A stretch of 52,100 nt of DNA, taken from the NCBI GenBank assembly GCA_035455265.1, contig DATIFK010000216.1:1-52100 (forward strand), written 5' to 3'. The notes under the pieces are model-generated. The model was not told the origin of the DNA, made no database searches, and worked only from the letters and a program-made list of their open reading frames with translations. A program made the position numbers and the translations under genes. This stretch comes from MGOM01 sp035455265 (lineage in GTDB: Bacteria; Chloroflexota; Anaerolineae; Anaerolineales; E44-bin32). Of this stretch, positions 1 to 7,789 are shown in pieces. Within the stretch, counting starts at the first letter, position 1, and the number at the start of each line of letters is the position of its first letter.

Positions 1-22
1 GTCAGCGAGCCTGGGGCGCGGC

Positions 23-1483
23 ATGGCCAACCTCACGACTCCCCGCCGAAGCCTGCGGCCCACCAGCCTCAGGGGGCGGGTTGCCCTGGGCGTGGCCCTG
101 CCGTTGCTCGTGGCCCTGGCCTCCTTCTCGCTGGCGCAGTACCTTCGCCAGCGAAATATCCTCGAGGCCCAGGCGCGGCACACCGCCGCACAGTTGGGAG
201 AAGTCGTCCTGGGCAGCCTCCGCTACGCCATGCTCGTCAATGATCAGAAGCTGCTGGCAACCGTGGTCCACGACGTCGGCCAGATGGATGCTCTCGATCA
301 GGTCTTGATCATCGACCTGGATGGGATCGTCCGCTTCGACAGCACCGGCACTCAGGTCGGCGACACCGAACGTACGCAGAAACCCGGATGCCAGGAATGC
401 CACGCTTACCCTCCGGCGGAACGCCCCAGAGCGGTCTACCGCACCGATAGCGCCGGCATCCTGCGCGTGGCCTCACCCATCCAGAACGAGCCGGCCTGCT
501 TCGGTTGCCATCCGTCATCCCAGGAACATCTCGGTGTCCTGCTGGCGGATGTGCCCTTGCTCGTCTGGCAGGAACGACTGCTCAGCGAACTTGGGTCCGA
601 CCTGGCCCTTTCGGCCGCCGGCACGCTCGTGGTGACTCTCGGCGTTTACGCCCTGGTCCACCGTGTATTGGTGCGCCGCCTGGAGCAGGCGCGCGCCCCG
701 CTGATGGCCCTCGCCGCGGGGGATCTCTCGGCCCGCCTGCCGGCGGACCGCTCCGGGGATGAACTCGACCAGCTGGCCGGCGCCGTCAACTCCATGGCCG
801 ACGGGTTGGGGCGCAGCCTGAAAGAGGAGCAGGAGCGTCAGCAGGAACGACAGCGCGCCATCGCCCACGAACGGGAACGCATCGCCCGCGAGCTCCACGA
901 CGGCTTGAGCCAACTGCTGGGCTACGTCAACACCAAGGCCATGGCGGTGCGCCTGCTGCTGCGCAACGGCCGCCAGGAGACGGCCGCCGAGCACCTTGGA
1001 CAGTTGGAGGAAGCCGCCCGCGAACTGTCGATCGACGTTCGCGAGTCCATCCTGGGCTTGAGGCTCGCCTCGCGCGGCGAGGGTGAGTTCCAGACGGCTC
1101 TTGAATCGCTGGTCGACCACACCGCCCGCCTGAGCGGATTCCCCATCGAACTGCATGCACCGCCTCTGGACGGCATCCACCTCTCGTCGGAGACGGAGAT
1201 CCATTTGCTGCGCATCGTTCAAGAAGCGCTGACCAACGTCCGCCGCCACGCCCGCGCCTCGCGCGCCGAAGTCCGCGTCGCACAGGAAGGCGGCTCCCTG
1301 CAGATCGACATCGAGGACAACGGCCGCGGGTTCACCCCTCGCGCCGCGCCCGGCGGGGCGCCCCACTACGGCCTGGAGATGATGCGCGAACGGGCGGCCG
1401 AGATCGGCGCCGACGTGAGCATCGATTCGTCCAGCGGCGAAGGAACCCGAGTGCACATCCGTTGGAACCTACCGGAGGTCTAG
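23..1483 (+). CDS. NarX-like sensor histidine kinase with two c-type heme motifs
   Basis: Membrane sensor kinase of 486 residues. A basic N-terminus precedes TM1 (about 20-40). An extracytoplasmic domain of about 150 residues follows, then TM2 (about 195-215), a HAMP region (about 215-270) and a HisKA_3/HATPase_c core. The phospho-acceptor is His292 in the motif ARELHDGLSQ; the N-box (EALTNVRRHA) and G-box (DNGRGF) are visible. The extracytoplasmic domain has two CxxCH c-heme attachment motifs, C123-C126-H127 and C159-C162-H163. This suggests direct sensing of redox state or of a heme ligand such as NO, CO or O2; that is inference. The NarL-type regulator follows immediately (RBS overlaps the end of this gene), and a decaheme cytochrome lies two genes on, so control of respiratory electron transfer is the likely role. 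The start is the first ATG in the frame, 22 bases into the window. Confidence 0.9.
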   Translation: MANLTTPRRSLRPTSLRGRVALGVALPLLVALASFSLAQYLRQRNILEAQARHTAAQLGEVVLGSLRYAMLVNDQKLLATVVHDVGQMDALDQVLIIDLDGIVRFDSTGTQVGDTERTQKPGCQECHAYPPAERPRAVYRTDSAGILRVASPIQNEPACFGCHPSSQEHLGVLLADVPLLVWQERLLSELGSDLALSAAGTLVVTLGVYALVHRVLVRRLEQARAPLMALAAGDLSARLPADRSGDELDQLAGAVNSMADGLGRSLKEEQERQQERQRAIAHERERIARELHDGLSQLLGYVNTKAMAVRLLLRNGRQETAAEHLGQLEEAARELSIDVRESILGLRLASRGEGEFQTALESLVDHTARLSGFPIELHAPPLDGIHLSSETEIHLLRIVQEALTNVRRHARASRAEVRVAQEGGSLQIDIEDNGRGFTPRAAPGGAPHYGLEMMRERAAEIGADVSIDSSSGEGTRVHIRWNLPEV

Positions 1484-1485
1484 CC

Positions 1486-2142
1486 ATGGACATCCTGGTC
1501 GCAGACGATCACTCCCTGTTCCGCGACGGTATCGTCAGCCTGCTGGAGGCCGCCGGCCACAGTGTCGTCGGCCAGGTTGGGGACGGCGAGGCGGCCATAC
1601 GCGCCTCAGCCGATCTGCAGCCCGATCTGGTGCTGCTCGATCTGGCGATGCCGATCACCAACGGCTTGCAGGCTCTGGCCGGCATCAAGGCCCAGCGGCC
1701 GGAAACCAAGGTCGTCATCCTGACCGTGTCGGTGGAAGACGAAGATCTGTACGCCGCCATCCGGGCGGGCGCCGACGGCTATCTGCTCAAGAGCCTGACA
1801 TCGGCGGATCTCATCGAGATGCTGGACGGTGTCCAGCATGGTGAAGCCGCCATCACCCGGGCGACCGCCGCCCGCCTGATGGAGGGTTTCGCCGGCGACC
1901 GGGCCGGCGACGATGCGGCCTTCTCTCGCCTGACCGAGCGGGAGCAGGGGATCCTGCGCCTGGTGGCCGAGGGCCAGTCCAACAAGGCGATCGGACAGAG
2001 CCTGGCGATCAGCGAGAACACCGTCAAGTACTACATGAAGAACATCCTTCAGAAGCTTGGCGCTCGCAACCGCGCCGAGGCCGCCTCGCTCGCCATTCGC
2101 AAAGGATTGCTGGCCACCACCCATTCGGGTAGAACCGCCTGA
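1486..2142 (+). CDS. NarL/LuxR-family response regulator
   Basis: Cytoplasmic DNA-binding response regulator of 218 residues and cognate partner of the upstream kinase. The receiver domain spans residues 1-120: acidic pair D7/D8, phospho-acceptor D52 in VLLDLAMP, switch Thr in ILTVS and the conserved Lys in YLLKSL. A LuxR-type helix-turn-helix covers about 150-212 (LTEREQGILRLVAEG, then NKAIGQSLAISENTVKYYM). I chose ATG 1486 because a clear GGAGGT ribosome site (1474-1479) lies six bases upstream; an in-frame ATG at 1462 would add eight residues without a site. The gene begins two bases after the kinase stop, so the two are probably translationally coupled. Its targets are not visible, but the adjacent decaheme gene is the obvious candidate. 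Confidence 0.93.
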   Translation: MDILVADDHSLFRDGIVSLLEAAGHSVVGQVGDGEAAIRASADLQPDLVLLDLAMPITNGLQALAGIKAQRPETKVVILTVSVEDEDLYAAIRAGADGYLLKSLTSADLIEMLDGVQHGEAAITRATAARLMEGFAGDRAGDDAAFSRLTEREQGILRLVAEGQSNKAIGQSLAISENTVKYYMKNILQKLGARNRAEAASLAIRKGLLATTHSGRTA

Positions 2143-2257
2143 CTGAATCGGGCCAATTCCCTCCCCCGGAGGTGTGGCAGGGCTTAGGCCATCTGAAGGT
2201 TGTGGAGCCTTCCCGTCTTGCGCTAACCTTCACAACAGCGCCGGGGAAGTTACCGGC

Positions 2258-2614
2258 GTGTCACTCATGCCGCGAACCCGGGTGGTCATCCTGGCTTCGC
2301 CCTCCTTGTTTGTCGAGGGAGTTGCCAGCCGCCTGCGCCGGCCAGAAGCGCAAGCTGATGTCGTGACGGTCAACCCGCACGACGCCGACGCTATCGAGCG
2401 GACGATGGCCGCGGAACCGAACGCGGTCATCTTGGATGCGGCCGATCCGGCGCGGCCGGGCGACGGGATTTGGCCGCAGCTGTTGCGCTCATTGCCCGGC
2501 GTGCGCATCCTGGATATCGACTCGCAGACACAGCGCGTCCGAGTCATCACTAGCGAGGAGCATTCCGCCTTCGAAGTAAAGGATCTGATCGACGTCCTGA
2601 GCCCACGCTCATGA
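2258..2614 (+). CDS. Degenerate receiver-like protein, no output domain
   Basis: Protein of about 118 residues lying between the NarL regulator and the decaheme cytochrome. Its start (VVILASPSLFVEGVASRL) aligns by eye with the receiver pattern of the regulator just upstream (ILVADDHSLFRDGIVSLL), but the acidic pair that binds Mg is replaced by Ser-Pro. An aspartate remains at the phospho-acceptor position (AVILDAADP). There is no helix-turn-helix. It may be a pseudo-receiver acting as a phosphorylation-independent partner, or a decayed regulator. A GGGGAAG site (2243-2249) eight bases upstream favours GTG 2258; ATG 2267 and 2174 are alternatives. An 8-bp inverted repeat (2194-2201 with 2225-2232) lies just upstream and could be regulatory. 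The fold assignment is inference from pattern only. Confidence 0.6.
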   Translation: MSLMPRTRVVILASPSLFVEGVASRLRRPEAQADVVTVNPHDADAIERTMAAEPNAVILDAADPARPGDGIWPQLLRSLPGVRILDIDSQTQRVRVITSEEHSAFEVKDLIDVLSPRS

Positions 2615-2717
2615 CGCCGGCCGCCAGAGGAGGCTGCAGGAAGGAATCTTCGAGACCGCGTCCATCCCAGCCAAGAAACCCGTACCTATCGGCGGAGCCC
2701 GCCACGAGGAGAATGCT

Positions 2718-4892
2718 ATGCAACGGAAGCTACTAATCTTGGGAGGAGCCCTGCTGGCCCTGGCGGCCCTTCTGGCTGCCTGTGGACAGGGGGCGGCCAC
2801 GACCGCACCGGCGGTCACCGAGGAGCCGGCGGCGCAGCCCACGCTGGAAGTCCCGTTCGAGGCGGAGTGGTCCGGCTCGGCCCACGCCGACGCCTCGGCG
2901 GAACCCTTCCGGCATTGGGACGAGGAGGATCCGGCGGCCATCCCGGCGGCGTGCGCCAAGTGCCACAGCACCTACGGCTACCGCGACTTCCTCGGCCTGG
3001 ACGGCACGGCCTACGGCAGCGTCGAGAACGACGCCCAGATCGGCTCGGTCATCACGTGCGTCGCCTGCCACAACACCGCCACCATGGCGATGGACAGCGT
3101 CGTGATGCCCTCCGGCCTGACGATCACCGGCCTCGGGCGCGAAGCACGCTGCATGCAGTGCCATCAGGGCCGCGAGTCGACCGTCAGCGTGAACGCCGCC
3201 ATCGAGGCGGCCGGCGTCGGCGACGACACCGTCAGCGAGGACCTGGGCTTCAAGAACATCCACTACTTCGCCGCCGCCGCCACCAAGTACGGCACGCTGG
3301 CCAAGGGCGGCTACGAGTACGCCGGCCGGACCTATGACGCCAACACGTCGCACGTGGCGCAGTTCGACACCTGCATCGAGTGCCACAACGTGCACACGCT
3401 GGAAGTCAAGGTCGACCAGTGCCGGGAATGCCACACCAACGTCAACACCGTCGAGGACCTGAAGAACGTGCGCATGAACGGCTCGCTGGTCGACTACGAC
3501 GGTGACGGCAACACCGAGGAAGGGATCTACTACGAGATCGCCGGCATCCGGGAGAAACTGCTCCAGGCCATCCAGGCCTACGGCGACAGCGTCGCCGGCG
3601 GGCCGATCGGCTACGACGCCGCGACCTACCCCTACTTCTTCGGCGACGCCAACAGCAACGGCACGGTCGACGAGGGCGAGGGCGCCTACGCCTTCTGGAC
3701 CCCGCGCCTGCTCCGGGCGGCGTACAACTACCAGGTCTCGATCAAGGACCCGGGGATGTTCGCCCACGGCGGCAAGTACATCATCGAACTGCTCTTCGAC
3801 TCTCTCGCAGACGTCAACACGGAGCTGGCCAGCCCGGTCTCGATGGACGGGATGCACCGCACCGACGCCGGGCACTTTGCCGGGTCGGAAGAGGCCTTCC
3901 GCCACTGGGACGAAGAGGGCGAGGTTCCGGGCACGTGCAGCCGCTGCCACTCGGCCGGCGGGTTGGCCGTCTTCCTCAAGGAAGGCGTGACCGTCTCGCA
4001 GCCGCTGTCCAACGGCTTCACCTGCTCGACCTGCCACGACTCCGTCAGCGAGTTCACCCGCCGCCAGGTCACCAATGTGACGATGCCCAGCGGCGCCACG
4101 GTGACCTTCAGCAGCGAGACCGACGCCGAAGGGAACCTGATCCCGGTCGACGCCAACCTGTGCCTGGTGTGCCACCAGGGCCGTGAGTCGACCGTCAGCA
4201 TGAACCGAGCGATCGGCAGCGTCGCTGATGACGTCGTGATCGGGGACACGAACGGCAACGGCGTGATCGACGAGGGCGAGCGGGCGGCCAGCTTCCGCAA
4301 CCCGCACTACTTCGCCGCCGGCGCCACGCTCTTCGGCGGCGACGCCCACGGGGCCTACGAGTACACCGGCCAGTCCTACCGCGGCCGCAACCTGCACGTC
4401 CAGAACCTCAACACCTGCGTCGGCTGCCACGACACCCACAGCCTGCAGGTCAAGGTGGCGACGTGCTCCGGCTGCCATCCGTCGGCCACCGACGTCGAGA
4501 CGCTCCGGACGATCCGCATGGACAGCTCGAAGGACATCGACTTCGACGGCGACGGGAACGTCACGGAGGGCATCGGCGAGGAAGTGGCGACGATGGAGGA
4601 AGCGCTCTATGCCGCCATCCAGGCCTACGGCGCCGACCACAATGCCGCGATCCTGTACGACGGCGCCAGGTATCCCTACTTCTTCTCCGACGCCAACGCC
4701 AACGGCACGATCGACGAGGGCGAGGGGAACTACGCCGCCTGGACGCCGCGCCTGCTGCGGGCCGCCTACAACTACCAATGGGTCCAAAAGGACCCCGGGG
4801 CGTTCGCCCACAACGGCAAGTACATCCTGCAGGTCCTGTACGACTCGATGAAGGATCTGGGCGGCAACGTCAGTGGGATGACCCGACCGTAG
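2718..4892 (+). CDS. Decaheme c-type cytochrome lipoprotein, two pentaheme modules with Ca-binding-like loops
   Basis: Exported electron-transfer lipoprotein of 724 residues. A signal peptide ends in a lipobox (LLAAC) with lipidated Cys22. I count ten CxxCH motifs in two sets of five: CAKCH, CVACH, CMQCH, CIECH, CRECH, then CSRCH, CSTCH, CLVCH, CVGCH, CSGCH. The two halves are clear duplicates. Module 1 starts at about residue 64 with FRHWDEED and module 2 at about 394 with FRHWDEEG; both contain CHQGRESTVS and end in TPRLLRAAYNYQ. Five acidic loops resemble EF-hand or dockerin calcium loops (DYDGDGN, DANSNGTVDEGE, DTNGNGVIDEGE, DFDGDGN, DANANGTIDEGE). It is probably surface- or membrane-anchored and carries electrons to or from an external partner; the acceptor is unknown. 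A GAGGAGA site (2706-2711) supports the ATG. The neighbouring heme-binding kinase suggests redox control. Confidence 0.9.
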   Translation: MQRKLLILGGALLALAALLAACGQGAATTAPAVTEEPAAQPTLEVPFEAEWSGSAHADASAEPFRHWDEEDPAAIPAACAKCHSTYGYRDFLGLDGTAYGSVENDAQIGSVITCVACHNTATMAMDSVVMPSGLTITGLGREARCMQCHQGRESTVSVNAAIEAAGVGDDTVSEDLGFKNIHYFAAAATKYGTLAKGGYEYAGRTYDANTSHVAQFDTCIECHNVHTLEVKVDQCRECHTNVNTVEDLKNVRMNGSLVDYDGDGNTEEGIYYEIAGIREKLLQAIQAYGDSVAGGPIGYDAATYPYFFGDANSNGTVDEGEGAYAFWTPRLLRAAYNYQVSIKDPGMFAHGGKYIIELLFDSLADVNTELASPVSMDGMHRTDAGHFAGSEEAFRHWDEEGEVPGTCSRCHSAGGLAVFLKEGVTVSQPLSNGFTCSTCHDSVSEFTRRQVTNVTMPSGATVTFSSETDAEGNLIPVDANLCLVCHQGRESTVSMNRAIGSVADDVVIGDTNGNGVIDEGERAASFRNPHYFAAGATLFGGDAHGAYEYTGQSYRGRNLHVQNLNTCVGCHDTHSLQVKVATCSGCHPSATDVETLRTIRMDSSKDIDFDGDGNVTEGIGEEVATMEEALYAAIQAYGADHNAAILYDGARYPYFFSDANANGTIDEGEGNYAAWTPRLLRAAYNYQWVQKDPGAFAHNGKYILQVLYDSMKDLGGNVSGMTRP

Positions 4893-4915
4893 GTACATCT
4901 AGATCAGGGGGAATG

Positions 4916-4950
4916 GAACCGGGCGGCTTGGGCCGCCCGGTTCTGCTTTG
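4916..4950 (+). terminator. Intrinsic-type hairpin after the decaheme gene
   Basis: A perfect 11-bp stem (4916-4926 pairing with 4933-4943) with a six-base loop and a short T-containing tail begins 24 bases after the cytochrome stop. It is a good candidate for ending the kinase-regulator-cytochrome transcript. The rest of 4951-5112 shows no gene or clear site apart from the ribosome site of the next gene. Confidence 0.75.
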
Positions 4951-5112
4951 CCGGGTATTCGTCGGCGGAGGGGTACGGCCGACCCAGAGCGAGGTGGGGC
5001 CCCCGACCCAGGCCAGGATGACACCGCCTCCCGATAGACGACTCACGCCGGATGTGCCATCGTAGTGGCAAGGAAGGCGTCCAGATCGATGCGGCCCTTC
5101 CGGGAGGATACG

Positions 5113-5373
5113 ATGGGTAAGGGTACCGGGATCGTCCTGCTGGCCATCCTCGGCCTGGCCCTTCCCTTTACGCTTCTGGCCCTGGCCGGTGTGGCCTGGC
5201 TCACGGAGAATCTGACGGCGATCGCCACCGCCGTCGGCGGAATCGACCTCCCTGCCCTCCTTCGCGAAGGCTGGTCGCGCTGGCCGGAGATCCTGGGCAT
5301 GTTCATCGGCCAGGCTCTGATCGTGCTGATCCTGATCCTGGCGCGGAAGGACCTGAAGGCGCAGTCCGCCTGA
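5113..5373 (+). CDS. Small two-helix membrane protein, unknown function
   Basis: Protein of 86 residues with a hydrophobic helix at about 6-28 (GIVLLAILGLALPFTLLALA), a loop containing LPALLREGW, and a second helix at about 58-76 (MFIGQALIVLILILA), ending in a short charged tail. I recognise no family. ATG 5113 is supported by GGAGGA at 5103-5108; an in-frame upstream ATG at 5065 would add 16 residues without support. It stands alone between the terminator of the cytochrome gene and a palindromic repeat. Confidence 0.6.
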   Translation: MGKGTGIVLLAILGLALPFTLLALAGVAWLTENLTAIATAVGGIDLPALLREGWSRWPEILGMFIGQALIVLILILARKDLKAQSA

Positions 5374-5388
5374 GAAGACGAGTTTCCG

Positions 5389-5441
5389 GTAGCCGCAGGC
5401 TTTAGCCTGCGGCATTCCCGCAGCCTAAAGGCTGCGGCTAC
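5389..5441. repeat. Palindromic repeat, family GCAGGCTTTAGCCTGC
   Basis: Large inverted repeat made of two hairpins in tandem. The first is a 10-bp stem around a TT loop (GCCGCAGGCT/AGCCTGCGGC); the second centres on GCAGCCTAAAGGCTGC. The outer GTAGCCGCAG/CTGCGGCTAC arms also pair. It lies between the converging small membrane protein and the NarL-type regulator, so it may end transcription from both sides. Related copies lie at 32955-32980 and 49882-49910. Confidence 0.85.
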
Positions 5442-5454
5442 CCGGCAACCGCCT

Positions 5455-6105
5455 TTAGGCCTGGATGATCCCCTTGCGAATGGCGTACTTGACCAGCTCG
5501 GCTCGCGAGTGCAGGTTGAGTTTCCGCATCAGGTTCTCGCGGTGGCGGGCGACCGTCTTGGGGCTGATCCCCAGGCGATCCGCGATCGCCTGATTGCTTT
5601 CCCCTTCGGCCAGCTGGGTCAGAACTTCCTGTTCGCGTGCGGTCAACCCGTCCAGCGCCCGCGCCGACTTCACCGCCTGCTCTTGCTTGAGGTAGTCCCC
5701 CACCAGAAGCTTGGCCAGCGACGGGTATAGGTAAACCTCGCCGCGCGCCGCGGCGTCGATGGCGCTCAGCAGCTCGTCCGGCGCCGCCCGCTTGGGCACA
5801 TAGCCGGTGGCGCCGGCGTCGAGCATCTTGAAGAAGTACTCGGCGTCCTCGTGGATCGTCAGCGCCACAATGGCGATATCCGGCCGCTGCCGCTTCAATT
5901 CGCGGGCGGCGTCGATGCCCGAGAGGTCGGGCAGGCCGATGTCCATCAGGACGACGTCCGGTTTCAGGCGCGCCGCGGCCTCGATGGCCTCGCGCGCCGT
6001 CCCGGCCTCCCCCACGATGGTCACATTGCCCTGCTCCTCCAGCAGCATCCGCAGGCCGGTGCGCACAACGGCGTGATCATCCACCAACAGCAGCTTTAGG
6101 CTCAT
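5455..6105 (-). CDS. NarL/LuxR-family response regulator
   Basis: DNA-binding regulator of 216 residues, partner of the overlapping kinase. Receiver residues are D9/D10 and phospho-acceptor D55 (VVLMDIGLP), with switch Thr in ALTIH and the Lys in YVPKRA. A LuxR-type helix-turn-helix follows at about 150-212 (LTAREQEVLTQLAEG, then IADRLGISPKTVARHRENL). The start codon lies 29 bases inside the kinase gene, indicating coupled translation. The stop codon sits in GCCTTTAGGC, which resembles the palindromic repeat about 15 bases downstream. Confidence 0.92.
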   Translation of the reverse strand: MSLKLLLVDDHAVVRTGLRMLLEEQGNVTIVGEAGTAREAIEAAARLKPDVVLMDIGLPDLSGIDAARELKRQRPDIAIVALTIHEDAEYFFKMLDAGATGYVPKRAAPDELLSAIDAAARGEVYLYPSLAKLLVGDYLKQEQAVKSARALDGLTAREQEVLTQLAEGESNQAIADRLGISPKTVARHRENLMRKLNLHSRAELVKYAIRKGIIQA

Positions 6106-7576
6106 CCTCGACCTCGATATCCGTTTGGGCCTGGTAGGGGATTGTCACCTCCACCAGCGTCCCGCGTCCCGGCCCCGAATTCAGCCACAAGTTTCCGCCC
6201 AGCAGCGCCGCCCTCTCCTCCATGCCCAGCAACCCCCAGCGCACCCGCTTGCCTCGCTGGAGGCCCTCCGGATCGAATCCGATCCCGTCGTCCTCGACCG
6301 CCAGAGAGACGTCGCTCGCCTGGAACACGAGCCGAACTTTCGCCTGGTGCGCCTGGGCGTGCTTGACGACGTTGGTCAGCGCTTCCTGAGCCACCCGGAA
6401 CAGAGCTGTGGCCACTTCAGAGGGGATCGGGCGCGACTCCCCCGCCACCTCGACCGTCACTTCGAGTGGGGCGCGGGTCTGGATCTCCTTCCCGTACCAG
6501 CGCAGGGCCGCCGGCAACCCAAGGTCGTCCAGATGCGACGGCCGCAGGTCGGCGATCATGCGCTGCAACTCGGTGAGGGACTGCGAGGCCAGGTGCTCCA
6601 GCTTGCGAAGTGTCACGCCCGTCTTCTCGACATCCTGCTTCAAGGAGGTCGCCGCACCGCGCAGGCCGAGGCCGATGGCGGTCAGCGCCTGACCGGTTTC
6701 ATCATGCAATTCCCGAGCGATGCGTTGCCGCTCGGCCTCCTGCGCCCCCACAACTCGCTTGAGCAGTTCCCCGCGCAGAGCCTGACGGCGCTGGGCCTCC
6801 TCCAGGCGCGCCGCCTGGAGCGAGGCGATGTGCCGCTTGATTTCGACTTCCGATGATCGCAGGAAGCGGATGACGAAGACGGCCACCGCCAGGGCGGCCG
6901 CCGCCCGCAGCAGCTGGATGGGGAATCCGAAGACGTCCTGGAAGAGGTCCTGATTGATCCAGGTGGACGGAGGCAACGGGCTGGCACGGGTAAAGAGTTG
7001 GCCGACGCCGCCGTACCAAAGGAAGGCGATCGCTGCCCACAGGCTGTCCTGGCTGAACTGCGCCATCCCGGCTTGACGAAAGGCTCGCCGCAGGGCGAAC
7101 AGGCCGGCGCAGGCCAGCAGGGCGGAAGGGATCGCCAGGGAGTAACGCGTCCAGACGTCGGCAACCACGAGCATCGTCGGCAGATCGTAGCGACCCCGCA
7201 TGGCCAGCAGCCCGAGCCCCCAGAAGAGGGATTGCCCGACCGGCACCAGGATGCTCCAGCGGCGCAGGACGGCGTTGGGCGCCACCAGCGACGCACCGAA
7301 GGCCCCCAGGGCCAGGAACGACAAGGCCAGGATGGCCACGCGCAGACTGCTCCAAGCCAGCGGCACGCTGCGGGCGAAGGCGAAGAAACCCAGGAGCTCG
7401 AACATTTCCAGCCACTCATGGGCGCCGTGGATGATCCCGAATACCGCCAACGCCCTCAGAGCGTGCCTCAGCCGCGCGTCCGAGCCATGGCCCATCTCCA
7501 GCATGATGGCCAAGCCCATGCAGAAGAAGCACAGTCCGTAGAAGAAGTAGATGAGGATCAGGCTGTTCGACGCCAT
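6077..7576 (-). CDS. Sensor histidine kinase with multi-pass membrane sensor
   Basis: Kinase of 499 residues. About seven hydrophobic helices fill residues 5-245, resembling a MASE-type integral sensor. A coiled linker (about 250-280, rich in Glu/Arg/Ala) follows, then HisKA_3 with phospho-acceptor His291 (ARELHDETGQ) and a HATPase_c domain (ALTNVVKHAQA, DDGIGFDPEG, GLLGMEERA). No periplasmic domain is evident, so the signal is probably sensed in or near the membrane. It overlaps the regulator gene downstream. On the upstream side TAGACT (7594-7599, this strand) could be a -10 box, though the -35 is poor. Confidence 0.9.
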   Translation of the reverse strand: MASNSLILIYFFYGLCFFCMGLAIMLEMGHGSDARLRHALRALAVFGIIHGAHEWLEMFELLGFFAFARSVPLAWSSLRVAILALSFLALGAFGASLVAPNAVLRRWSILVPVGQSLFWGLGLLAMRGRYDLPTMLVVADVWTRYSLAIPSALLACAGLFALRRAFRQAGMAQFSQDSLWAAIAFLWYGGVGQLFTRASPLPPSTWINQDLFQDVFGFPIQLLRAAAALAVAVFVIRFLRSSEVEIKRHIASLQAARLEEAQRRQALRGELLKRVVGAQEAERQRIARELHDETGQALTAIGLGLRGAATSLKQDVEKTGVTLRKLEHLASQSLTELQRMIADLRPSHLDDLGLPAALRWYGKEIQTRAPLEVTVEVAGESRPIPSEVATALFRVAQEALTNVVKHAQAHQAKVRLVFQASDVSLAVEDDGIGFDPEGLQRGKRVRWGLLGMEERAALLGGNLWLNSGPGRGTLVEVTIPYQAQTDIEVEDEPKAAVGG

Positions 7577-7684
7577 CCGCCGACGCGTTCTCCTGCGAGT
7601 CAGTCTAGCAGACGTGGCGCCGCTGGGAATCTACGAAGTCGAGGATGAATCTCCCGGATACGGCAGCCCACCCGAAAGAGCCAC

Positions 7685-7789
7685 CAGCATCCAGTAGCCA
7701 GGTGCCGGTCAAAGCTCCGACTGGGAACTGGCTACTGGAGGCTGGCTACTGGCAACCGGGTCGGGCTGGGGGCTGGTGGCTGGAAGCTA
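7685..7789. repeat. Heptad inverted-repeat element L1
   Basis: The left arm (7688-7711) has CCAGTAG/CCAGGTG-type 7-bp units; the right arm (7718-7786) has complementary CTGGGAA/CTGGCTA-type units. Its right end includes the stop codon of the zinc-ribbon gene (7787-7789). It belongs to the family described in the findings. Confidence 0.8.

Noticed and set aside
2733..4898. Long open frame of 721 codons opposite the decaheme gene
   Set aside because: It is the antisense shadow of a GC-rich gene; the composition is low-complexity Val/Ala/Gly/Arg, with no ribosome site or family pattern, while the plus-strand frame has ten heme motifs.
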